Below the pieces are notes generated by a model. The model saw nothing but the letters and a program-made list of their open reading frames with translations, did not search any database and was not told the origin of the DNA. A stretch of 6,436 nt of DNA, taken from the NCBI GenBank assembly GCA_002773975.1, contig PEZR01000027.1:1-6436 (forward strand), written 5' to 3'. Positions within the stretch are counted from its first letter, which is position 1. Each line of letters starts with the position of its first letter. The translations under genes were made by a program, and so were the position numbers. Below, piece by piece: positions 1 to 6,436 of the stretch. Origin of the DNA: Bdellovibrio sp. CG10_big_fil_rev_8_21_14_0_10_47_8. Lineage in GTDB: Bacteria; Bdellovibrionota; Bdellovibrionia; Bdellovibrionales; Bdellovibrionaceae.

Positions 1-215
1 CACCGATATTAACCCCCCCTCAGGCGGCGATTCTCGGAATGCACAAAATCGAAGACCGACCTATTGCTGTTGACGGCAAGGTGGAAATTCGCCCAATGAT
101 GTACGTGGCAGTCAGTTATGATCATCGAATCATCGATGGCAAAGAGGCCGTGAGTTTCCTCGTTCGCATCAAAGAGTGCGTTGAGGATCCTGAACGACTG
201 GTATTGGAAATATAA
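1..215 (+). CDS. sucB: Dihydrolipoamide succinyltransferase (E2o), C-terminal 70 residues, 5' partial
   Basis: This is the end of the E2 component of the 2-oxoglutarate dehydrogenase complex, which transfers a succinyl group from lipoamide to CoA in the cytoplasm. The gene runs in from the left edge; the first full codon is at position 3 and TAA is at 213-215. The catalytic-domain motif DHRIIDG is visible, carrying the His and Asp of the acyltransferase active site. The flanking segments (PPQAAILGMHKIEDRP, PMMYVAVSYDHR, and the ending EDPERLVLEI) match the pattern of proteobacterial SucB/OdhB and differ from the pyruvate dehydrogenase E2 ending, so the E2o assignment is fairly firm. Lpd follows 25 nt downstream on the same strand, which supports the complex assignment. 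The upstream lipoyl and E1/E3-binding domains are outside the window. A C7 run at 13-19 lies in frame and does not disturb the reading frame. Confidence 0.93.
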   Translation, partial: PILTPPQAAILGMHKIEDRPIAVDGKVEIRPMMYVAVSYDHRIIDGKEAVSFLVRIKECVEDPERLVLEI

Positions 216-230
216 CAAACTGTGACTTTT

Positions 231-237
231 GAGGTGG
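231..237 (+). promoter_or_regulatory. Ribosome binding site of lpd
   Basis: GAGGTGG at 231-237 sits a few bases ahead of the ATG at 241. It decides the start: a TTG at 229 in the same frame would place this Shine-Dalgarno sequence inside the coding region, so the ATG at 241 is preferred. Confidence 0.7.
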
Positions 238-240
238 CAA

Positions 241-1641
241 ATGGATTTTGATGTTGTTGTAATCGGGACTGGTCCTGGTGGTTATGTCGGTGCTATTCGA
301 ATGGCTCAACTGGGTCTAAAGACAGCCGTGGTTGAAAAAGATAAAACTTATGGCGGAACTTGTCTCAATGTTAAGTGCATTCCCTCAAAGGCTTTGCTTG
401 AAAGTTCTGAACACTACGAAGCGGCCCTGCATGATTTGAGCAAACATGGAGTCAAAGTCGGATCGGTACAGTTGGACCTGCCGACCATGCTGGCCCGTAA
501 AGAGACGGTCGTAAAGGACAATGCCAACGGCGTTGCTTTTTTATTTAAAAAAAATAAAATTGAACAGTTCAAAGGCGTCGGTAAAATTCTAAAGTCTGGC
601 GTGGTCGAAGTCACCGCCGCAGACGGAACAAAAACGACTCTGAATGCCAAGTCAATTGTCTGCGCAACGGGCAGTACCCCCGTAGAGCTTCCATTTTTAA
701 AATTTGACGAGAAAAAAGTTGTTTCCTCGACGGGAGCATTGAGCCTGCAAGCCGTCCCCAAAGACCTTGTTGTGGTCGGCGGCGGCGTGATCGGCCTTGA
801 ACTTGGATCTGTTTGGATGCGCTTGGGAGCTCAAGTGACCGTCATTGAGTTCGCCGATCGGCTGTGCCCCACTATGGACACGCAAATGATGTCGACATTG
901 CAAAAAGTTTTGGCCAAACAAGGTATGAAGTTCATGTTCAAAACCAAAGTGATTAACTCTCAGACCAAGGGTTCTCAAATTGAGTTGGAATATGAAAATA
1001 TGAGTGATGGCGCAAAATCCAAAATTTCTGCGGATGTCGTCTTGGTATCCACCGGTCGCAGGCCCTACTCTGATGGCCTTGGGCTGGATGAAGTGGGCGT
1101 AAAGAAAGACCAACGAGGCTTTGTTCAGGTGGATAAACACTATCAAACAAATGTCCCTGGCATCTATGCGATTGGAGACCTCACTCCGGGGCCCATGCTC
1201 GCCCACAAAGCGGAAGAAGAAGGGGTTGCTTTGGCCGAGATTTTAGCTGGCCAAGCCGGGCATGTGAATTATCAAACAGTTCCCAGCGTGATTTATACCC
1301 ATCCCGAAGTGGCCTCAGTGGGGCTGACTGAAGAACAAGTGAAAGAAATGCAAGTCCCCTACTCGATTGGAACCTTCCCTTTCATGGCGAATGGTCGCGC
1401 TCGAGCTTTGGGGTTTACCGAAGGGCTTGTTAAAATTATCACGGACCAACGCTCAGATAAAATCATCGGTGGTCATATCGTTGGCCCCCGGGCCTCTGAA
1501 CTGATTGGAGAGATTGTAATTGCGATGGAGTTTGGCGGCAGCAGCGAGGACCTTGCAAGAAGTTTTCATGCACACCCTACACTCAATGAAGCGATTCGTG
1601 AAGCCGCTCTGGCCGTCGACAAACGAGCTCGCCAGATCTAG
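241..1641 (+). CDS. lpd: Dihydrolipoamide dehydrogenase (E3)
   Basis: This is the FAD-dependent flavoprotein that reoxidises dihydrolipoamide and passes electrons to NAD+. It serves the 2-oxoglutarate dehydrogenase complex and probably also the pyruvate dehydrogenase and glycine cleavage systems. The protein has 466 residues, the usual family length. The FAD-binding motif GTGPGGY is at residues 9-15 and the redox-active disulfide motif GGTCLNVKCIP contains Cys41 and Cys46. The NAD-binding motif GGGVIGLELG is near residue 180, and a second FAD motif YAIGDLTPGPMLAHKA lies near residue 310. The C-terminal dimer-interface motif HAHPTLNEAI supplies the catalytic His445/Glu450 pair. All catalytic elements are present, so the enzyme should be active. 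It lies 25 nt after sucB and is probably co-transcribed with it. The ATG at 241 was chosen over the in-frame TTG at 229 because GAGGTGG precedes it. An in-frame A8 run at 547-554 does not break the gene. Confidence 0.97.
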   Translation: MDFDVVVIGTGPGGYVGAIRMAQLGLKTAVVEKDKTYGGTCLNVKCIPSKALLESSEHYEAALHDLSKHGVKVGSVQLDLPTMLARKETVVKDNANGVAFLFKKNKIEQFKGVGKILKSGVVEVTAADGTKTTLNAKSIVCATGSTPVELPFLKFDEKKVVSSTGALSLQAVPKDLVVVGGGVIGLELGSVWMRLGAQVTVIEFADRLCPTMDTQMMSTLQKVLAKQGMKFMFKTKVINSQTKGSQIELEYENMSDGAKSKISADVVLVSTGRRPYSDGLGLDEVGVKKDQRGFVQVDKHYQTNVPGIYAIGDLTPGPMLAHKAEEEGVALAEILAGQAGHVNYQTVPSVIYTHPEVASVGLTEEQVKEMQVPYSIGTFPFMANGRARALGFTEGLVKIITDQRSDKIIGGHIVGPRASELIGEIVIAMEFGGSSEDLARSFHAHPTLNEAIREAALAVDKRARQI

Positions 1642-1646
1642 TAAGA

Positions 1647-2297
1647 TTAGGGCTTCTTCGAAAAGAGGCCCTTAAAGAATTGTCCTTTGGTTCCTGAAAA
1701 GTGATAAGACAACGACAGGGCCACCGTTTTTTCCTCGTAGTAGGTGTCTGAAGCTAAATTCATTTTATCTGTCGAGACTAGATTTTTCTTGTAACAGTAG
1801 ACCACACCAATTCCCAATGCCCCCATCCGGTACATCAAGCCCCCGTAATATAACGGACCAGTGAGAGTGTATTCCTTTTTTGCGGACGAGGATGTCCCGA
1901 TGCTAATCTGCCGAATAGAGCTCTGTTGATACTCAGTCCCTAAATATAAAATTCGCCAACGAAAGCTAAATCCAGCTCCCAGATTAGCCTCGCTCGCAAA
2001 GTGACTCAACCCCGCAGAGTCAGTACTACTGGTGGTCGCATCAATGTACTGATTAGACAACGTGAATGAGAATACCTTGGTCGCTCCCTGTGCTAGAGGC
2101 ACATGAAGGCGAAAAAGTGCAGAACTTCCGCTGAAATCCGCAGTTGTGTCTTCGGGGGTATACTGAGTGATCTGTGCATTTCCGAGGACTCCCTCGAAAA
2201 TCATCGCATCCGCAGCCCAAGAAAAAGAGGCACAAAACCCCCCTGCCACGACACAGAAAAGCCCAATGATACGAGGAGAGAAGCGGCAACAATACAT
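1647..2297 (-). CDS. Exported protein, probable small outer-membrane beta barrel, unknown function
   Basis: I do not recognise a family. The 216-residue protein starts with a good signal peptide: basic residues, a hydrophobic stretch at about 10-23, then a likely signal peptidase I site after SWA at residue 28. No lipobox precedes a cysteine, so a lipoprotein is unlikely. The mature part is rich in Ser, Thr, Tyr, Gly and Phe and consists of short alternating polar/hydrophobic segments such as LGAGFSFRWRILYLG and KTVALSLSYHF. This is typical of an outer-membrane barrel of about eight strands; the strand ending in Phe resembles a C-terminal beta signal but is followed by a short basic tail. The ATG at 2297 is chosen; an in-frame GTG at 2300 directly before it is the alternative. 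Neither has a strong Shine-Dalgarno sequence, and TAAAAT at 2304-2309 (minus strand) is close enough to suggest a leaderless transcript. The gene converges on lpd with 5 nt between the stops. The barrel assignment is inferred from composition and strand pattern only. Confidence 0.75.
   Translation of the reverse strand: MYCCRFSPRIIGLFCVVAGGFCASFSWAADAMIFEGVLGNAQITQYTPEDTTADFSGSSALFRLHVPLAQGATKVFSFTLSNQYIDATTSSTDSAGLSHFASEANLGAGFSFRWRILYLGTEYQQSSIRQISIGTSSSAKKEYTLTGPLYYGGLMYRMGALGIGVVYCYKKNLVSTDKMNLASDTYYEEKTVALSLSYHFSGTKGQFFKGLFSKKP
1649..1672. terminator. 10-bp hairpin between convergent genes, possible bidirectional terminator
   Basis: AGGGCTTCTT (1649-1658) pairs with AAGAGGCCCT (1663-1672), giving ten pairs including one G-T, closed by a 4-nt loop (CGAA on +, TTCG on -). 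It begins 8 nt after the lpd stop and lies inside the last codons of the convergent gene on the minus strand. Neither strand has a clear T tract after the stem, so if it stops transcription it is not a textbook intrinsic terminator. It could instead protect the lpd 3' end. The pairing is seen directly; the function is inferred. Confidence 0.45.
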
Positions 2298-2324
2298 CAC
2301 TCTATTTTAAAGAATAACTCGCAG

Positions 2325-2378
2325 AAAAAAAGCTTTCTTTAAGAAAAGTCTGTGTCCTGTGAAGATTGAGCTCACAGG
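2325..2378 (-). terminator. Inverted repeats and T7 tract after the small exported gene, possible terminator
   Basis: Read on the minus strand, a perfect 7-bp inverted repeat (CCTGTGA, 9-nt loop, TCACAGG; 2356-2378) begins 31 nt after the stop at 2410. It is followed by a weak AT-rich stem (CTTTT/GAAAG with a 6-nt loop) and then by seven T residues (2325-2331). Together these could end the leftward amidohydrolase operon. The strong stem is not directly next to the T tract, so the call is tentative. The 7-bp repeat could instead be a protein-binding operator ahead of the next gene. Confidence 0.4.
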
Positions 2379-2409
2379 TCGATTATTGGACTTGGCGAAA
2401 GACCAGATC

Positions 2410-2832
2410 TTATTGACAAACAATCTCTAGGATCTTCAAGGTCACGGCCACACTGGGGTTTTCTCCGTGAGGATCATACTCCGAGAGAATTCTTCGGCGG
2501 TAACGAGCACAGCTATTTGGCTCAAAATCCGATCGACGAGGGATCTCTCGCAATGTCCTTAAAACTGTATTCATGTGAACTTCGTCTTGCTCCAACTGGC
2601 GAGAGTTTTCGCGTCGCATTTTTTTTGCCGACTCTTCAAATCTCAAGAGAATGCCCCACTTCAGAGACCGATCTTTTTGGGCTACTAGATCAACTTTGAC
2701 CTGAGCAAGACGTCGATCGAATTCTTGCCGCACCTGAATCGAAGTATCTTTCGAAGGAGCTTTTGCAAAACTAATCCCACTTGCAAAAAGTCCAACGAGC
2801 ACTAAAGAGCAAGATAAGATTCTGGAACACAT
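2410..2832 (-). CDS. Small exported protein of unknown function
   Basis: This 140-residue protein matches no family I recognise. Residues 1-23 form a signal peptide (MCSRI, then a hydrophobic stretch, ending GISFA before KAPSK), so the mature protein should be periplasmic. The mature part is highly charged and predicted mostly helical (residues 33-97, many Arg, Lys, Glu and Gln). It ends in a shorter domain with two cysteines, Cys108 and Cys139, which could form one disulfide across NSCARYRRRILSEYD and the C-terminal LEIVCQ. The start at 2832 is well supported by AAGGAGG (2837-2843 on the minus strand). Both the ribosome binding site and the first codons lie inside the end of the upstream SLT-like gene, in another frame, giving a 31-bp overlap. 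Translational coupling and a shared task with that protein are plausible inferences. No function is assigned. Confidence 0.8.
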   Translation of the reverse strand: MCSRILSCSLVLVGLFASGISFAKAPSKDTSIQVRQEFDRRLAQVKVDLVAQKDRSLKWGILLRFEESAKKMRRENSRQLEQDEVHMNTVLRTLREIPRRSDFEPNSCARYRRRILSEYDPHGENPSVAVTLKILEIVCQ

Positions 2833-4307
2833 ACGCCCTCCTTGAAAACTTTATTGATCTCCTGTCCAACTCGAGCCACAAAACTGAGATATCCAGCAGA
2901 TCCTGAAGTCTGATAAATCATCAGATAAGCGGCGAAACTCAGCTGCCCCGGATCCCATGTTATTTTATAGGACTGATAGGGTCCTTGTTTTGGATCCTTC
3001 ACTGTGAATGGTTCAATCTTGGCCTTATATCGACGACGATTTGCGGATGACAGATACTCTTGCATATCCGCTTCAAATCTGGCTCTCCGATCTTCCCACC
3101 GACTGGCTTCGGGCTGACCTGGGGCCTGGCTTTCTGGGCGCAACAAAATGCCAGAACTGGATTTTTGATCGGCTCTCACCCGAATGAAGACATAACTTTC
3201 TCTGCCGATATCAAAGTCCTCTTTGGTGAGCTGTCGCTGTGCCGCCTTCACCGCATCTAAGTAATCATCCAATTTCGAAACAGCTCCTGTCGCCCCTGAA
3301 TTGTAAGCTAAAATTAAAAGCATCTGAATCAATTGCTCTTTTTGAAACTGACGATCCCCGGAACCTTCGGTCAGCCCCAAGACCCTCATCTTCTCCAAAA
3401 TGTCGTACTCATCAAGACGTCTTTCGATCGATCGATGATCTTGGTGAAATTTAATCATCACGTAAAACATATTCAAAAGCGGACTCTCTGGCGCTGTCAG
3501 CAGTTGGCACCTAAAATCAGCCTTGGGTGGGACTGGTTTTAACTTGGCAATATAGGGCGCCAGCCTCTGGCAAGAAGCTTTATCTGAGCGTGCGATCTTG
3601 GCTCGATAATTTTCAAAGTCATCGTTGGCGTCTTCAATGGACGGCTCAACCAACTGACCAATGCCGGCATCAAATCCTCGCCCCAACAAATTCAAATGCA
3701 AACCACTCTCATTGTATAACTTGGGTAAGTATTCTCTCTGAGGGACGTCCATACAATCCGTCAAATCCGCAAAATAATTATAAACAGAATTCACATACGT
3801 TTCGGTGATGCAGGGCTTAAAATTTCCCCTTTGTGGTTTGCCCTTTTTATTGGGACACATCGCATAGACAGAGCTAGAAACGACTTCGGCATCGGCGTTG
3901 GCCATTCTCATGATGTAGGTCATACAGGCTCTTGGAAAATCAGCCGAGCTGGCACTTCTTTCTTCGCGATAAAGAGCTGGTATCTCCTGAAGATCTTTTT
4001 TTAAATAATTTCGACTTGGATCACAGGTCTGCGATGACTCAAACTGAAAATAAGTCGAGTCAATACCCGCCAAAGTACACTGACAATTATTGACTTCAAC
4101 GGCTCCCGTTGCGCCAATCTTTAAAAGTTCCTGAGTAATATTGACTCCAGGCATTTTTAGAATCTCTTGAATTTGCCCACTGAGACGCTCGGTCGCTGTC
4201 GAAGACAGAGAAATACTTCCCCCCTGATCCCAACGGTGGATCACAAATGCAGTTACGACGGAAAGTCCGACAAATAGAAGTATAAAGTACCGTGGAAATC
4301 GAATCAT
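2802..4307 (-). CDS. Exported or membrane-anchored cysteine-rich protein with a divergent lytic-transglycosylase (SLT-like) domain
   Basis: Residues 8-23 of this 501-residue protein are hydrophobic after a basic start (MIRFPRY), giving a signal anchor or signal peptide, so the rest should be periplasmic. Three spaced motifs recall the SLT lysozyme-like fold: YNESG at 198-202 with Glu200 as candidate catalytic acid, GIGQL at 215-219, and AYNSG at 334-338. Family enzymes cleave the MurNAc-GlcNAc bond of peptidoglycan, leaving 1,6-anhydro ends. The distance from GIGQL to AYNSG is about 115 residues, longer than in common SLT enzymes, which implies an insertion containing Cys246 and Cys267. There are ten cysteines, several in the N-terminal region (75, 77, 95, 128, 151, 166, 185), suggesting disulfides. 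The C-terminal region (about 370-501) is not recognised. The gene starts 19 nt after the amidohydrolase stop; no strong Shine-Dalgarno sequence is near the ATG, which was chosen because it keeps the export signal. It overlaps the next gene by 31 bp. The SLT call rests on motifs by eye; a degenerate, non-catalytic relative is possible. Confidence 0.65.
   Translation of the reverse strand: MIRFPRYFILLFVGLSVVTAFVIHRWDQGGSISLSSTATERLSGQIQEILKMPGVNITQELLKIGATGAVEVNNCQCTLAGIDSTYFQFESSQTCDPSRNYLKKDLQEIPALYREERSASSADFPRACMTYIMRMANADAEVVSSSVYAMCPNKKGKPQRGNFKPCITETYVNSVYNYFADLTDCMDVPQREYLPKLYNESGLHLNLLGRGFDAGIGQLVEPSIEDANDDFENYRAKIARSDKASCQRLAPYIAKLKPVPPKADFRCQLLTAPESPLLNMFYVMIKFHQDHRSIERRLDEYDILEKMRVLGLTEGSGDRQFQKEQLIQMLLILAYNSGATGAVSKLDDYLDAVKAAQRQLTKEDFDIGRESYVFIRVRADQKSSSGILLRPESQAPGQPEASRWEDRRARFEADMQEYLSSANRRRYKAKIEPFTVKDPKQGPYQSYKITWDPGQLSFAAYLMIYQTSGSAGYLSFVARVGQEINKVFKEGVCVPESYLAL
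2837..2843 (-). promoter_or_regulatory. Strong ribosome binding site embedded in the upstream gene
   Basis: AAGGAGG on the minus strand is 4 nt before the ATG at 2832. It is encoded within the FKEG codons near the end of the SLT-like protein. It supports the start of the 140-residue protein and shows that the overlap is a real gene junction. Confidence 0.75.
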
Positions 4308-4326
4308 TTATTAGGCCAGCCCTTCA

Positions 4327-6436
4327 TTACAAGTCATCATCGGGTTCTTCTTCGGCTGAAGAATTACTCGACCCCAACGGTGTCCAACGATCATCCAACT
4401 TATATTTTTTTCGATTCGCCTTTCTCTCGGCGGCATCTTGATCCAAGGTCTTTTCGATGAATTGGGCAAATCTTTCGGTATAAGCGGGGTCTTCGCAGGC
4501 ATAAAGGGGATCTACCGCACCGATGACGTTAGAGATCATCTTCGGTTCCTTATTCTGCACAGCCACACGATAGGCATTCAGCTTCGATGACAGCTCTTGC
4601 TCAAGCCCTGCAACGGTTCTAAATGTTCTTTGACCTGTTGATTCAATGTCTTTATCCAACTTGGTCATCGAAGGATTTCGAAAGGCTTTCTGATAAGAGC
4701 ATCGACCTTGATCGCGAGGTAAAACCTCGGGTGCCATGACGTCTTTCCACCATGTGCTTGCCATTTGAATATTTTTAACGCTGCCATAAAGAGGCTGTCC
4801 CGAAACAACGACCAAATCTACATCTTGCTGACCAGCATGCACCAAGGCTGAGTACGGATCTTTCCAAGAGTTTAGTTTCGCAGGATCAATCAACAAAAGA
4901 TCGGCCTGAAAACCAGCTTTTACTTGGCCAACAACATCCCCCAGGTTGAGAGCTTTTCCTGCATTCACAGTGGCCATGGTCACGAGATCTCGGTCACTGA
5001 TTTCAACCTGAGAAACTTTCATTTTATCAAGATAACGACGCGCAATTTTTAATTCATCCAACAAATTTTTACTGCCCGTTGGAGTCCAATCCGCACCGAG
5101 GGCCACGTTGATTCCCAATTTCTTCACGGTCTGAATGTCCAAAGTCTCACCATACAAAAGAAGATTTGAAAAGGGCGACCAGACAATCGACATCTGTCGT
5201 TGTGCCACGTCCTTGAGTTGGTTTTGATCCAATCCCACGGCATGAATCAACACCAAGCCCTTTTTGTTCAGGCCTAGTTTTCGAATGTAATCATACTCGG
5301 AATGGTTGTAGGCATCATTCCTCATCCCCTCTGACAAGTGCGCAACAATGGCTAGTGAGTCTTTCAATTGTAAGTAGCCCAGCGCACTTCTTCGAACGGC
5401 CACCTCAAACATGGCTAAATATCGACGTACTTTTTTATCGACGGCGATCACGCCGGCTTTCCCAAAGAAATCCATGGTTTTTGAGTCACCCAACAGATCC
5501 AATCCAGAGAGAGGCTTGGTATTGGCCGGCAACTGCATATAACCCACCTTGCCAGTTGCGCCAAAAAGCCAAAGTTTCATGCTCTGATACTGTTGCTCGG
5601 ATGCCTTCGCATTCAACTGACCTTTCGCAGGATCCAAGAGGAACTCAATGATCTTTGGTTTAAAGGCCTCCAAACCAGCAAGGAGATCAGAGCCATTGTA
5701 CCCGAGGTCTTCACCGAGCAATAACCGAAGACCCGTCTTGACTGAACGAGGTTGATTGTAAAAGGTCTCCATCCAATCAAGAATCTCGGTCTGCTTCATC
5801 AGCTCCAAAAGAGCTTGATCATAAATTTTGTTCACTCTATTTTCTGGGGACTCTCCACTGACACTTGGCTGAGTCGATAACTTCTGAACCGTGGGATCTA
5901 AACGAGGATCATACACAGCACCCATCAACGCGGGATCAATGATATCTGTGGCGCTGCGAATTCTTTGTTTATTTCCAAACTCACCTGGAATTTCAATATT
6001 GTGAATTCCAAAATCAGCGGCACAGCGCCCATCGTTCCCAATCCCCTGAAGAGCAGTCACTCCTCCGGTTAATGCCTTTACTTCAGCCCAACGAACGGCG
6101 GCACAGATCGTTTCTTTTGGAAACGCTTTCATGTTAAAGGAAACGGCACTTTTGTAGGGAGCAAACTTTTTTCTCCACTCAAATCGATTCAAGAACTGAC
6201 CTTTGGCAAGTCCCCACAACGGCAAAATATTGTATTTCACATGGCTATGCATGTCGACAAGGCCTGGAAAAATCAAAGACTCAGTCTCTAAAACATCCAG
6301 TCCCGCAGGACGAACAGCTCCTACATTTTCAATCAATCGCCCCTTGATAATAACATAGGACTTCTTTTTGGAAGCAAAGTCCTCTGGCAGATATCCACTG
6401 ACGGCCCATGTTCTGGTGTTGCCTGACGACAAACTC
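4327..6436 (-). CDS. Metal-dependent amidohydrolase superfamily protein, 5' partial
   Basis: This is a TIM-barrel hydrolase of the amidohydrolase superfamily, closest in style to the ATZ/TRZ/deaminase branch. The reading frame is open to the window edge, so the true start lies outside; a TTG at 6432 is only the first possible internal start and lacks a Shine-Dalgarno sequence. Numbering from that TTG, the metal ligands are all visible: HSH at 62-64 (GLVDMHSH), His365 in IVAHLSEG, His397 in LVLIHAVGLD and Asp448 in ALGADWTPTGS. The C-terminal composite-domain motifs MATVNAGKALNLG and GQVKAGFQADLLLID are also typical. About 300 residues separate HSH from His365, more than in most relatives, and about 140 residues after position 555 form an extra tail ending in an acidic run (EEEPDDDL). 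The KYNILPLW and NRFEW stretches after HSH look like family-specific substrate loops. The substrate cannot be named. Location is uncertain because the N-terminus is missing. The gene leads the SLT-like gene by 19 nt. Confidence 0.88.
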   Translation of the reverse strand, partial: SLSSGNTRTWAVSGYLPEDFASKKKSYVIIKGRLIENVGAVRPAGLDVLETESLIFPGLVDMHSHVKYNILPLWGLAKGQFLNRFEWRKKFAPYKSAVSFNMKAFPKETICAAVRWAEVKALTGGVTALQGIGNDGRCAADFGIHNIEIPGEFGNKQRIRSATDIIDPALMGAVYDPRLDPTVQKLSTQPSVSGESPENRVNKIYDQALLELMKQTEILDWMETFYNQPRSVKTGLRLLLGEDLGYNGSDLLAGLEAFKPKIIEFLLDPAKGQLNAKASEQQYQSMKLWLFGATGKVGYMQLPANTKPLSGLDLLGDSKTMDFFGKAGVIAVDKKVRRYLAMFEVAVRRSALGYLQLKDSLAIVAHLSEGMRNDAYNHSEYDYIRKLGLNKKGLVLIHAVGLDQNQLKDVAQRQMSIVWSPFSNLLLYGETLDIQTVKKLGINVALGADWTPTGSKNLLDELKIARRYLDKMKVSQVEISDRDLVTMATVNAGKALNLGDVVGQVKAGFQADLLLIDPAKLNSWKDPYSALVHAGQQDVDLVVVSGQPLYGSVKNIQMASTWWKDVMAPEVLPRDQGRCSYQKAFRNPSMTKLDKDIESTGQRTFRTVAGLEQELSSKLNAYRVAVQNKEPKMISNVIGAVDPLYACEDPAYTERFAQFIEKTLDQDAAERKANRKKYKLDDRWTPLGSSNSSAEEEPDDDL

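Noticed and set aside
229..240. TTG at 229 as the lpd start, giving four extra residues
   Set aside because: It would put the GAGGTGG ribosome binding site inside the gene. The ATG at 241 gives the canonical Lpd N-terminus.
547..554. A8 run in lpd as a possible programmed frameshift or assembly error
   Set aside because: The frame continues intact through all conserved Lpd motifs, so there is no sign of a shift.
2103..2342. 79-codon + strand open frame opposite the barrel signal-peptide region
   Set aside because: It is antisense to a gene with a convincing signal peptide, and its translation shows no domain or plausible composition.
2358..2376. TGTGA...TCACA, resembling a CRP/FNR-family operator
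   Set aside because: The half-sites are 9 nt apart, whereas the CRP consensus has 6, so the helical phasing is wrong. It is retained only as an inverted repeat.
3425..3439. Repeated GATC/CGAT tract in the SLT-like gene
   Set aside because: It is short, lies within coding sequence (around DHRSIERR) and has no matching copies elsewhere in the window.
3908..4150. GATGAV occurring twice in the SLT-like protein (residues 65-70 and 338-343), as a possible internal repeat
   Set aside because: The similarity does not extend beyond six residues, and the second copy is explained by the AYNSG motif context.
4311..4502. 63-codon open frame on the minus strand
   Set aside because: It lies almost entirely within the amidohydrolase gene in another frame and has no ribosome binding site or recognisable protein features.

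Overview
The window looks like ordinary chromosome from a Gram-negative bacterium with balanced base composition. It carries the end of a proteobacterial-type 2-oxoglutarate dehydrogenase operon beside several exported or envelope proteins. A Bdellovibrio-like (Bdellovibrionota) or related delta-type lineage would fit the style of the orphan envelope genes, but this is an impression and not a proof.

Positions 1-1641 (+ strand): the last 70 codons of dihydrolipoamide succinyltransferase (sucB/odhB, E2o) are followed 25 nt later by a complete dihydrolipoamide dehydrogenase (lpd, E3). These are two of the three enzymes of the TCA-cycle 2-oxoglutarate dehydrogenase complex, evidently co-transcribed. 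The operon ends just before a 10-bp hairpin that lies in the 3' end of a convergent gene.

Positions 1647-6436 (- strand): four genes all read leftward. In order of transcription they are: a metal-dependent amidohydrolase whose 5' end lies beyond the window; 19 nt later, an exported or membrane-anchored cysteine-rich protein with a divergent lytic-transglycosylase (SLT-like) signature; a small exported protein of unknown function that overlaps the previous gene by 31 bp; and, after a 109-nt gap with inverted repeats and a T7 tract, a small signal-peptide-bearing protein that resembles an outer-membrane beta barrel. The first three are packed tightly enough to be an operon. Whether the barrel gene belongs to it depends on whether the gap contains a terminator.

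No RNA genes, insertion sequences, CRISPR arrays, attachment sites or origins were seen. The most interesting material is the SLT-like protein with its small overlapping partner and the enlarged amidohydrolase. I see no convincing evidence of a wholly new system.
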